From JAMXLO01 sp963819855 (lineage in GTDB: Bacteria; Pseudomonadota; Alphaproteobacteria; Acetobacterales; Acetobacteraceae): a stretch of DNA of 64,000 bases. Shown in pieces: positions 44,913 through 52,743 of this stretch; position 1 is the stretch's first letter; each line of letters begins with the position of its first letter. The notes beneath the pieces are model-generated. The model was not told where the DNA came from. It made no database searches and saw only the letters and a program-made list of their open reading frames with translations. The stretch lies in the NCBI GenBank assembly GCA_963819855.1, contig CAWFYC010000032.1, positions 1 through 64,000 on the forward strand, read 5' to 3'. A program made the translations under genes and the position numbers.

Positions 44913-46559
44913 ATGAACGCCCCAGTCTCCCGGCCGTCCGGCTTCCTTTATTCGCCGATGTTCCCGCTGGGACCGGACCGTACGGCGTGGAAGCGGTTGC
45001 CGACCGGCGGGGTGCGCACCGCGACCTGCGACGGCCAGACGGTGCTGCGCGTCGCGCCGGATGCGTTGAGCGAACTGGCGTTCCAGGCGTTCCGCGACGT
45101 GTCGCACCTGCTGCGGCCGGGGCACCTGGCGCAGTTGCGCGCGATCCTCGATGACCCAGAGGCGAGCGGCAACGACCGCTTCGTGGCGCTCGATCTGCTG
45201 AAGAATGCCAACATCGCCGCCGGCGGCGTGCTGCCGATGTGCCAGGACACCGGCACGGCGATCGTGTTCGGCAAGAAGGGACAGCGCGTGTGGGTGGACG
45301 GCGACGAGGAAGAAGCGCTGTCCTGGGGCGTGCATCGCACCTACACCGAGACCAATCTGCGCTACTCGCAGATGGCGCCGCTGTCGATGTTCGAGGAGGT
45401 GAACACCGGCAACAACCTGCCGGTGCAGTTCGACATCATGGCCGCGCCGGGCGAGCACCACGCCGACGAGTTCCATCTGATGTTCGTCGCCAAGGGCGGT
45501 GGCAGCGCCAACAAGTCGTTCCTGTTCCAGGAGACGCGGGCGATTCTGTCGCCGGAGCGGCTGCTTAAGTATCTCGACGGCAAGATGCGTTCGCTCGGCA
45601 CATCGGCCTGTCCGCCATATCACCTGGCGATCGTGATCGGCGGCACCTCCGCCGAGATGACGTTGAAGACAGTGAAGCTGGCCTCGACGCGCTGGCTCGA
45701 CACGCTGCCGACGGTCGGCAGCAAGGCGGGGCACGCGATCCGCGACCTGGAGATGGAACAGAAGGTGCTGGAACTGTCGCGCACGCTCGGCATAGGTGCG
45801 CAGTTCGGCGGCAAGTATTTTTGTCACGACGTGCGGGTGATCCGGCTGCCTCGCCACGGTGCGTCGCTGCCGGTGGGCATCGGCGTTTCGTGCAGCGCCG
45901 ATCGGCAGATTCTGGCGAAGATCACGCCGGACGGTGTGTTCCTCGAACAGTTGGAAACCGATCCCGCGAAGTACCTGCCGGAGACGACCGACGAACATCT
46001 CGGCGACGATGCGGTCGCGGTGGATTTGAACCGGCCGATGGCGGAGATCAGGCGGCAGTTGTCGGCGTATCCAGTGAAGACGCGCCTGATGCTGACCGGC
46101 ACCATGGTGGTGGCACGCGACATCGCACACGCGAAGCTGCAGGAGCGGCTGGATCGCGGCGAGGGCCTGCCTGACTACATCAGGAACCACCCGGTGTATT
46201 ACGCGGGACCGGCGAAGACGCCGGCCGGTTACGCCACCGGCAGCTTCGGTCCCACCACGGCCGGCCGGATGGACAGCTACGTGCCAGCGTTCCAGGCGGC
46301 GGGCGGATCCTTGGTGATGCTGGCGAAGGGCAATCGTTCGAAGGCGGTGCGCGAGGCGTGCAAGGCGAACGGCGGATTCTACCTTGGCAGCGTTGGCGGA
46401 CCGGCGGCGCGGCTGGCGCTGGACTGCATCCGCAAGGTCGAGGTGCTGGAGTATCCCGAACTGGGCATGGAAGCGGTGTGGCGGATCGAGGTGGAGAACT
46501 TCCCGGCGTTCATCGTGATCGACGACAAGGGGAACGATTTCTACGAGGGGATGGAGTAG
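44913..46559 (+). CDS. fumA: Fumarate hydratase, class I
   Basis: 548 residues, the usual length of the one-chain, oxygen-sensitive [4Fe-4S] class I enzyme. Family segments include VLPMCQDTGTAIVFGKKG (first cluster Cys), EFHLMFVAKGGGSANKSFLFQE, GTSACPPYHLAIVIGGTSAE (second Cys), GIGVSCSADRQILAKI, and AYPVKTRLMLTGTMVVARDIAHAKL. It interconverts fumarate and malate in the TCA cycle. It stands alone on the plus strand after the repeats, with no clear Shine-Dalgarno beyond AAGAGAGTG. Confidence 0.95.
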   Translation: MNAPVSRPSGFLYSPMFPLGPDRTAWKRLPTGGVRTATCDGQTVLRVAPDALSELAFQAFRDVSHLLRPGHLAQLRAILDDPEASGNDRFVALDLLKNANIAAGGVLPMCQDTGTAIVFGKKGQRVWVDGDEEEALSWGVHRTYTETNLRYSQMAPLSMFEEVNTGNNLPVQFDIMAAPGEHHADEFHLMFVAKGGGSANKSFLFQETRAILSPERLLKYLDGKMRSLGTSACPPYHLAIVIGGTSAEMTLKTVKLASTRWLDTLPTVGSKAGHAIRDLEMEQKVLELSRTLGIGAQFGGKYFCHDVRVIRLPRHGASLPVGIGVSCSADRQILAKITPDGVFLEQLETDPAKYLPETTDEHLGDDAVAVDLNRPMAEIRRQLSAYPVKTRLMLTGTMVVARDIAHAKLQERLDRGEGLPDYIRNHPVYYAGPAKTPAGYATGSFGPTTAGRMDSYVPAFQAAGGSLVMLAKGNRSKAVREACKANGGFYLGSVGGPAARLALDCIRKVEVLEYPELGMEAVWRIEVENFPAFIVIDDKGNDFYEGME

Positions 46560-46576
46560 GACACTGGTCGCAAGCG

Positions 46577-46627
46577 CATTGGCTTACGACCAATGATCGT
46601 GTTACCATTGGTGGGTCTTGGTAACAC
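46577..46627 (+). promoter_or_regulatory. Paired palindromes upstream of the toxin-antitoxin module
   Basis: Two inverted repeats precede the antitoxin gene: CATTGG (46577-46582)/CCAATG (46590-46595), and GTGTTACCA (46599-46607)/TGGTAACAC (46619-46627). The second, with perfect 9-bp arms, is a good candidate operator for autoregulation by a ribbon-helix-helix antitoxin. Confidence 0.65.
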
Positions 46628-46651
46628 CACTGAGTCAAACAGGAGTGCGTC

Positions 46652-47005
46652 ATGGACGCCGGGCACGACCATGCCGCAGTGCAGGGCAAGCGCCGCTCCC
46701 GCACTGTCGGGCCAGCAGCCAAGACCGCCCGAACACTCAAGCCCAAGCCGATCTCCCACGCGCTTCGTATTGCGCGGGACAAAGGACTGCTGGATGGCCC
46801 GAAATCCAAGCATTTCAACGTCAAAGTACCCCCGCGTCTGTTCGACGCCGCCGCCAAACGGCTCGGCACCAGCTCTCCCGTGGCAGTGATCGAGGCTGCC
46901 CTCGCGACCATCGCGACCCAGGACGATCTCGGGCCTTGGCTCGCCCGCAACTGGGGCGTGTTGTCAGATCTGGACCCGGAGCTGCTCGCCCAGCTCGATA
47001 TCTGA
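46652..47005 (+). CDS. Antitoxin with central ribbon-helix-helix motif
   Basis: 117 residues; AGGAGTGCGTC is just upstream of the ATG. A basic N-terminal extension (KRRSRTVGPAAKTART) precedes the ribbon-helix-helix signature, HFNVKVPPRLFDAAAKRLG and SPVAVIEAALATIA, at residues about 53-90. The acidic C-terminal tail (WGVLSDLDPELLAQLDI) would fit a toxin-wrapping segment. It is followed by a PIN-domain gene and preceded by palindromic operators. This is the standard layout of a type II module; the exact family name is not clear. Confidence 0.78.
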   Translation: MDAGHDHAAVQGKRRSRTVGPAAKTARTLKPKPISHALRIARDKGLLDGPKSKHFNVKVPPRLFDAAAKRLGTSSPVAVIEAALATIATQDDLGPWLARNWGVLSDLDPELLAQLDI

Positions 47006-47092
47006 GCCGCACGCATGCCACCCCGCGGCCGCGGCCTGGGTGAGGTGAGCGGCTATCGAGACCGCTCGCTCCTACCGCGTCTCGGTGCTACC

Positions 47093-47569
47093 ATGCCGAG
47101 CGGGCCGGTACTGCTCGACACCAATGTCTTCATCAATGCGGTCACCGGCCGTCGGCTGGTACCGCCGCGCGCACTGGTCGGCTCCATCTCCGACGCCTTT
47201 GTCGCGGCGCCCACCCGCGCCGAACTGTCCTGGCTCATCGGACGGCTGGACCCCAACCACCCCGGCACCGCGCGTGTCGTCGCCACTATCGACGCGGCGA
47301 TATCCCGCATAGATCCGGCCAAAGTACTCGTCCCGCTCGACGCGGACTGGCTGGCAGCGGGAACCTTGGCCGGACGCGCAGCCCGCGCCATCGCGGGTGG
47401 CGCAAAGGCCATCGCCACGGCCGCCGACCGGCAGGAACTGATTGCCGACGCCCTCACCGCCATCCTGGCGCGCGCCGCCGGCGTTACCGTCATCACGGAA
47501 GACGCCGACTTCGACGTCCTCGCGCGCCTGCTCCCGGGTCTATCGGTGCTGTTCTACGACCGCTCCTGA
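47093..47569 (+). CDS. PIN-domain toxin (VapC-like)
   Basis: 158 residues from the ATG at 47093, two residues before the first strand of the PIN fold; an in-frame ATG at 47015, nine bases after the antitoxin, would add an unconserved leader of 26 residues and cannot be excluded. Acidic metal ligands are Asp in VLLDTNVFIN, Glu in PTRAELSWLIG, Asp in LIADALTAILAR and Asp in VITEDADFDVL. PIN toxins cleave RNA, often tRNA. It is partnered with the ribbon-helix-helix protein upstream. Confidence 0.85.
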   Translation: MPSGPVLLDTNVFINAVTGRRLVPPRALVGSISDAFVAAPTRAELSWLIGRLDPNHPGTARVVATIDAAISRIDPAKVLVPLDADWLAAGTLAGRAARAIAGGAKAIATAADRQELIADALTAILARAAGVTVITEDADFDVLARLLPGLSVLFYDRS

Positions 47570-47650
47570 GGTCTGGCCGAAGCAACTGCAGGTTTGCCTG
47601 TTCAGAAAAATCCGCTACGTCCCGGATCGGTTCCAACCGTCAGGACCCCA

Positions 47651-48052
47651 ATGCGCTTCACCGTCGACCGCATCGACCACATCGTGCTGAACGTGAAGGA
47701 CGTGGAGATCTCCACTGCCTGGTATCTGCGCGTGCTCGGCATGGAGCGCGAGGAATTCGGCCCGAACAGCCGGACCGCGCTGAAGTTCGGCGGCCAGAAG
47801 ATCAACGTTCGCCCCGCAGACGCCGATCCGGGAAGCTGGGTCACCGGAGTGACTCATGAGGCCGGCTCCGGTGACCTCTGCTTCATCACCGCCGCACCGC
47901 CGGACGAGGTGATCGGCCATCTGCACGACTGCGGCGTGGCGATCCTCGCCGGACCGGTGGAGCGTGCCGGCGCGCTTGGTCCGATCTGTTCGGTGTACTG
48001 TCGCGATCCGGATGGCAATCTGGTCGAGATCGCCTCCTACCTGCCGGGCTGA
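47651..48052 (+). CDS. VOC (glyoxalase/bleomycin-resistance) family protein
   Basis: 133 residues from the ATG at 47651. Paired beta-alpha-beta-beta-beta modules are seen, with metal-ligand candidates His in RIDHIVLNVKD and Glu in DPDGNLVEIASYL. The family covers glyoxalases, dioxygenases and resistance proteins; this small member has no assignable substrate. It overlaps the following transporter gene by one base, so it is probably in the que transcript. Confidence 0.85.
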   Translation: MRFTVDRIDHIVLNVKDVEISTAWYLRVLGMEREEFGPNSRTALKFGGQKINVRPADADPGSWVTGVTHEAGSGDLCFITAAPPDEVIGHLHDCGVAILAGPVERAGALGPICSVYCRDPDGNLVEIASYLPG

Positions 48053-48600
48053 TGGATACCACCCTGAGGACGCGCATCGGGCTCACCGCCTTTGCCTGTT
48101 TCCTGGCGTCGATCCCGCTTGCCAACTGGATGATTCTGCATATCGGCACGGTCTGTGTCCCGCAGGGCCCGTGCCTGGTGCCGGTCGCGCCAGGACTGCT
48201 GGCCCCGTCTGGCGTGGTGACCGTCGGCGCGGCGCTGGTACTGCGCGACGTGGTGCAGCGTTGCCTGGGCCTGACCTGGGGCGTGGCCGCGATCGTGGCC
48301 GGGACGGCGCTGTCGGCTTTGGTGGCACCGGCGGCATTGGTGCTGGCCTCCGGCGCCGCCTTCGCCCTCAGCGAGTTCGCCGACTTCGCTGTCTACACGC
48401 CGCTACAGCGGCGGCGCCTCACCTTGGCGGTGGTCGCTTCGTCGGTGGTCGGGCTGGTGGTGGACTCGGTAGCGTTCCTGGCGCTGGCGTTCGGCAGCCT
48501 GGAGTTCCTCTCCGGTCAGGTGGTTGGGAAGCTGTGGGCCGTGCTGGTCGCCATTCCGCTGCTGCGCCTGCTGCGCCGGGTGGCGCCGACGCCCGCCTGA
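48052..48600 (+). CDS. VUT family transporter, putative queuosine precursor importer
   Basis: 182 residues with about five to six membrane helices. Family features are FLASIPLANWMI, PSGVVTVGAALVLRDVVQR, and ASGAAFALSEFADFAVYTPL with the conserved Glu-Asp positions of the YhhQ/VUT family. YhhQ proteins import preQ0 or preQ1. The gene is immediately upstream of queA, tgt and queF and overlaps queA by one base (TGATG). This context makes a queuosine-precursor role likely, and fits salvage rather than full de novo synthesis. Confidence 0.88.
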   Translation: MDTTLRTRIGLTAFACFLASIPLANWMILHIGTVCVPQGPCLVPVAPGLLAPSGVVTVGAALVLRDVVQRCLGLTWGVAAIVAGTALSALVAPAALVLASGAAFALSEFADFAVYTPLQRRRLTLAVVASSVVGLVVDSVAFLALAFGSLEFLSGQVVGKLWAVLVAIPLLRLLRRVAPTPA

Positions 48601-49625
48601 TGCGGCTGGCCGATTTCGACTTCGACCTGCCGCCCGACCGCATCGCGCAGCATCCCGCCCGCCCGCGCGACGCGGCGCGCCTGCTGCACGTGGCACGTGA
48701 TGGGCTCGCGGATCGCATGGTGCGCGATCTGCCGGCTCTGCTGCGCCCGGGCGACGTGCTGGTGGTCAACGACACGCGCGTGATCCCGGCACAGCTTGCC
48801 GCGCGGCGCGGCGACGCGCGCATCGGCATCACACTGGACCAGCCACGCGCCGACGGCAGCTGGCAGGCGCTGGCACGCAATGCGCGACGGCTGCGCGTGG
48901 GCGATGAGCTTCGCTTCGACGGCAGCGCAGATCTGCGGGCCACGGTGCTGGAACGCGATGCGGACGGTGGTGTGGTGCTGGCGTTCAATCACGCCGAGCT
49001 GCCGCGGCAGGTTGGCACACTCGCATTGCCGCCATACATCGCACGACCCACCGGTTTGCTGCCCGAGGATGCAACTGACTACCAGACGATCTTCGCCGCC
49101 CGCGACGGAGCGGTCGCAGCGCCGACGGCGGGGCTGCATTTCACGCCGGCGATGCTCGATGCGCTCGAGCGGGGTGGCGTGCCGCGGGTGACGGTCACGC
49201 TGCATGTCGGCGCCGGCACGTTCCTCCCGGTACGGACCGACGACATCGAGCGACACCATATGCACGCCGAACGGGGTGAAATCACGCCGCAGGCTGCCGC
49301 CGCGATCAACGCCGCGCGCGGGGCGGGCGGACGCGTGGTCGTGGTGGGCACCACCAGCCTGCGTCTGCTCGAGACTGCGGCGGACGAGCACGGATGCCTG
49401 CGTCCGTTCGCCGGTGACACCGCGCTGTTCATCGTGCCTGGCCACCGGTTCCGTACGGTCGATCTGCTGCTGACCAACTTTCACCTGCCGCGTTCGACGC
49501 TGTTCATGCTGGCCTGCGCCTTTGCCGGCACCGAGCGGATGCGCGCGGCCTACTCACACGCGATCGCGGCCGGATATCGGTTCTATTCCTATGGCGATGC
49601 GTGTCTGCTGGAGCCGGCGTCGTGA
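48600..49625 (+). CDS. queA: S-adenosylmethionine:tRNA ribosyltransferase-isomerase
   Basis: 341 residues, starting within the TGATG overlap. Family motifs are MRLADFDFDLPPDRIAQHPA at the N-terminus, VVNDTRVIPAQL, PTAGLHFTPAMLDAL, TLHVGAGTFLPVR, and HLPRSTLFMLACAFAG near the end. It converts preQ1-tRNA to epoxyqueuosine-tRNA by transferring the ribosyl part of SAM. It overlaps tgt by 4 bp. Confidence 0.97.
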   Translation: MRLADFDFDLPPDRIAQHPARPRDAARLLHVARDGLADRMVRDLPALLRPGDVLVVNDTRVIPAQLAARRGDARIGITLDQPRADGSWQALARNARRLRVGDELRFDGSADLRATVLERDADGGVVLAFNHAELPRQVGTLALPPYIARPTGLLPEDATDYQTIFAARDGAVAAPTAGLHFTPAMLDALERGGVPRVTVTLHVGAGTFLPVRTDDIERHHMHAERGEITPQAAAAINAARGAGGRVVVVGTTSLRLLETAADEHGCLRPFAGDTALFIVPGHRFRTVDLLLTNFHLPRSTLFMLACAFAGTERMRAAYSHAIAAGYRFYSYGDACLLEPAS

Positions 49626-50743
49626 CCTTGTTCACCCATCGCATCGCTGCCACCGATGGTGCCGCGCGGGCCGGTGTGCTGCACACCGCGCACGGCGACG
49701 TGCCGACGCCGGCGTTCATGCCGGTCGGCACCGCCGGTAGCGTGAAGGCTATGACCGGCGACGCGGTGCGCGCCACCGGTGCCGCCATCGTGCTGGCCAA
49801 CACCTACCACCTGATGCTGCGACCAGGCGCCGAGCGCATCGCCGATCTCGGCGGGCTCCACCGCTTCATGGACTGGCCTGGTCCGATCCTGACCGACTCC
49901 GGCGGCTTCCAGGTCATGTCGCTGGCGAAGCTGCGCAGGCTCGATACCGATGGCGTCACCTTCCAGTCACATCTCGACGGCTCGACCCATCGCCTGACGC
50001 CAGCTCGCGCAATCGAGTTCCAGCACCTGCTGGATGCCACCATCAGCATGGTGCTGGACGAGTGCACGCCTTTTCCGGCGACACCGGATGAAGCGCGCGC
50101 CTCGATGCGGTCGTCGATGCGCTGGGCGCGGCAGTCGCGCGAGGCGTTTCGGCCGCGCGACGGCTACGGCGTGTTCGGCATCGTGCAGGGCAGCGTCTAT
50201 CCGGAGCTCCGCGAAGACTCGGCGGACGCGCTGCTGCGGATCGGCTTCGACGGCTACGCGATCGGCGGTCTGGCGATCGGCGAAGGCCAGGCCACCACCT
50301 TCGCCGTACTCGACGTCACCGTGCCGCATTTGCCGGCGGATGCGCCGCGCTACCTGATGGGCGTTGGCACGCCCGCTGATATCATCGGCGCGGTGGAGCG
50401 CGGCATCGACATGTTCGATTGCGTGATCCCGACGCGCGCCGGCCGTACCGCGCGCGCGTATACCTCGCGCGGCGTGTTCAACCTGCGCAACGCGCGCTTC
50501 GCCGGCGATGCTGCGCCGCTGGACGACGCCTGTCCCTGCCCTGCCTGCCGCCGGCACAGCCGCGCCTATCTGCACCATCTGTTCAAGGCGGAGGAGATGC
50601 TCGGACCGATGCTGCTCACGTGGCACAACGTGCGATATTATCAGGACCTGATGCACGGCCTGCGCGAAGCGGTCGCCGACCACCGATTGGATGCGTTCGC
50701 CACCGCGATACGTGCCGGCTGGGCGCAAGAGGATCAGCTATGA
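49622..50743 (+). CDS. tgt: Queuine/preQ1 tRNA-ribosyltransferase
   Basis: 373 residues from the GTG at 49622, which overlaps the queA stop; the longer frame to 49601 only adds residues inside queA. The catalytic and base-recognition sites are ILTDSGGFQVMSL and LDECTPFPA. AIGGLAIGE, and FDCVIPTRAGRTARAYTSRG (nucleophile Asp region), follow. Zinc ligands are in CPCPACRRHSRAYLHHLF. It exchanges guanine 34 of GUN-anticodon tRNAs for preQ1. Confidence 0.97.
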   Translation: MTLFTHRIAATDGAARAGVLHTAHGDVPTPAFMPVGTAGSVKAMTGDAVRATGAAIVLANTYHLMLRPGAERIADLGGLHRFMDWPGPILTDSGGFQVMSLAKLRRLDTDGVTFQSHLDGSTHRLTPARAIEFQHLLDATISMVLDECTPFPATPDEARASMRSSMRWARQSREAFRPRDGYGVFGIVQGSVYPELREDSADALLRIGFDGYAIGGLAIGEGQATTFAVLDVTVPHLPADAPRYLMGVGTPADIIGAVERGIDMFDCVIPTRAGRTARAYTSRGVFNLRNARFAGDAAPLDDACPCPACRRHSRAYLHHLFKAEEMLGPMLLTWHNVRYYQDLMHGLREAVADHRLDAFATAIRAGWAQEDQL

Positions 50744-51204
50744 CAGACCAGGACTATGTTGGCCTGACCCAACTCGGCCACCACGTCGAGCAGCCTGCCA
50801 GCCCGGACGCTGCGACGCTGGAGCGCGTGCCGAACCCGTCGTGCGGCATGGACTATGTCGTGCGGTTCACCTGTCCCGAGTTCACCTCGCTTTGCCCGAT
50901 CACCGGACAGCCGGACTTCGCCCATATCGTCATCGACTACATCCCGCGCGACTGGATCGTGGAGAGCAAGTCCCTGAAGCTGTACCTGACGGCATTCCGC
51001 AACCACGGCGCATTTCACGAGGCTTGCACCATGGGGATCGCCGAGAAGCTGTTGGCGCTGCTGGACCCGGTGTGGCTGCGCATCGGCGGCTACTGGTATC
51101 CGCGTGGCGGCATTCCGATCGACGTATTCTGGCAGTCCGGAACGCCGCCGGATGGCGCCTGGATTCCGCCGCAGGATGTGGCGCCGTACCGGGGGCGGGG
51201 GTAA
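50740..51204 (+). CDS. queF: NADPH-dependent 7-cyano-7-deazaguanine reductase
   Basis: 154 residues, unimodular type, starting in an ATGA overlap with tgt. The active-site Cys52 is in EFTSLCPITGQPDFAHI. The QueF motif ESKSLKLYLTAFRNHGAFHE is complete. It reduces preQ0 to preQ1, the substrate of Tgt encoded just upstream. Confidence 0.97.
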   Translation: MTDQDYVGLTQLGHHVEQPASPDAATLERVPNPSCGMDYVVRFTCPEFTSLCPITGQPDFAHIVIDYIPRDWIVESKSLKLYLTAFRNHGAFHEACTMGIAEKLLALLDPVWLRIGGYWYPRGGIPIDVFWQSGTPPDGAWIPPQDVAPYRGRG

Positions 51205-51249
51205 GACATGCGCTATGGCACGACGCGTCAGGGAACTGTGCAATCAAGG

Positions 51250-51408
51250 TGACACGGAGTTACACGGAGTGCACACGGAGTTCCACAGAGCAGGCGAATG
51301 GCGCTTCGCGCGCCGCGGGCATTCACCGCAGGTGCGAACTCCCGCGCGAAGCGCCATTGAGAACCTACTCCGTGCAACTCCGTGTACACTCCGGGTAACT
51401 CCGTGTCA
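51250..51408. repeat. Nested palindrome of ACACGGAG units between queF and queG (family C, copy 3)
   Basis: Outer arms of 33 bp begin TGACACGGAGTTACACGGAG at 51250 and end CTCCGTGTCA at 51408, with two mismatches. Inner arms AATGGCGCTTCGCGCG (51297-51312) and CGCGCGAAGCGCCATT (51343-51358) are perfect. The tandem-unit style matches 4407-4487. It occupies almost the whole queF-queG gap. Confidence 0.9.
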
Positions 51409-51419
51409 GTGACTTTGCG

Positions 51420-52490
51420 TTGCCGGGCCAGGACAGACGGAGCGTCTCTGATCCCAAGCCGCTGATCCGCGAGCGCGCGTTCACGCTCGGTTTCGACGCA
51501 ATCGGCTTCTGCCGGGCGGAACTCGGTGCACAGGCACGTGAACGACTGGCCGACTTCCTTGCGGCGGGCCAGCATGGCGACATGGGTTGGCTAGCAACGC
51601 GCGCGACGGCACGCGGCGATCCGCGGCAATTGTGGCCCGACGCGCGCAGCGTGATCGCACTCGGCCTGAACTACGCACCCGATGACGATCCGCTCGCCAC
51701 GCTCGCGTTCACTGATCGCGGCGCCATCTCGGTCTACGCCCGCAACCGCGACTATCACGACGTGATGAAAGGCATGCTGAAGCACCTGGCGCAGTTCATC
51801 GTGGCGCGTTTTGGTCCGGCGGTAAAAGTGTTCGTCGATACTGCCCCGGTGATGGAGAAGCCGCTGGCGGAACGCGCCGGCCTCGGCTGGCAGGGCAAGC
51901 ACACCAACCTCGTTTCGCGATCGCACGGCTCCTGGCTGTTTTTGGGCGAAATCTACACCACGCTCGACATTGCGCCCGACGCGCCGCACCGCGATCGTTG
52001 CGGCACCTGTGCGCGCTGCCTCGCCGTCTGTCCGACCGATGCGTTCCCCGCACCGTATCGGCTCGATGCGACACGCTGCATCTCGTATCTCACCATCGAG
52101 CACCACGGGCCCATCCCGAACGAACTGCGCCCGTTAATCGGCAATCGCATCTATGGTTGCGACGACTGCCTCGCGGTTTGCCCGTGGAATTGGTTCGCCC
52201 ATGCGACGCCACACGACAAACTGCGCGCCCGGGCCGAACTGACGGCACCGCAGCTCGCTGAACTGGTCGCCCTGGACGATGCCGGTTTCCGCATCATGTT
52301 CACGGGGTCGCCGATCAAGCGGATCGGGCGCAATCGTTTCGTGCGCAACGTGCTGATCGCGATCGGCAACTCTGGTGATCCGTCGTTGTTGCGCGTTGCG
52401 ACGGACTTGCTGTCTGATCCTGATCCTGTAATTGCTGACGCGGCCTCCTGGGCATGCGGACGCCTGGCTGCCCATCGGTCGGCGCAGTAG
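51420..52490 (+). CDS. queG: Epoxyqueuosine reductase
   Basis: 356 residues from a TTG at 51420, the only candidate start near the conserved beginning (LIRERAFTLGFDAIGF); it lies 11 bp past the repeat. Two 4Fe-4S motifs are visible (CGTCARCLAVCPTDAF and CDDCLAVCPWNWFA), with the cobalamin-binding N-terminal region and DTAPVMEKPLAERAGLGWQGKHTN. A HEAT-like C-terminal tail follows (GNSGDPSLLRVATDLL). It performs the last step to queuosine-tRNA. Confidence 0.95.
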   Translation: MPGQDRRSVSDPKPLIRERAFTLGFDAIGFCRAELGAQARERLADFLAAGQHGDMGWLATRATARGDPRQLWPDARSVIALGLNYAPDDDPLATLAFTDRGAISVYARNRDYHDVMKGMLKHLAQFIVARFGPAVKVFVDTAPVMEKPLAERAGLGWQGKHTNLVSRSHGSWLFLGEIYTTLDIAPDAPHRDRCGTCARCLAVCPTDAFPAPYRLDATRCISYLTIEHHGPIPNELRPLIGNRIYGCDDCLAVCPWNWFAHATPHDKLRARAELTAPQLAELVALDDAGFRIMFTGSPIKRIGRNRFVRNVLIAIGNSGDPSLLRVATDLLSDPDPVIADAASWACGRLAAHRSAQ

Positions 52491-52743
52491 ACCGCCTCTG
52501 TCGGTCGCTCGTCGCGTTCACGCCACAGCCCGTGAGATACCGGCGACCCGACACGAAGCCCGCCGGGCACGTTGCGATACCCTTTGCAACGCTCTGCGGC
52601 AGCAGTCGATGATTTTGTTGTGGCGACCGCTCACAGGACGCAGGCTTGAACGGGCGGCCAGTCAAGGCGCTTTCGATACGCCGCGGGCAGCACACAGTTC
52701 AAATCCCCATGACTTCTACGAACGCCTGTAGTAGACAAAAAAA

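Noticed and set aside
47900..48060. preQ1 riboswitch upstream of the que genes
   Set aside because: The transporter gene overlaps the preceding VOC gene, leaving no leader; no preQ1 aptamer pattern is visible.
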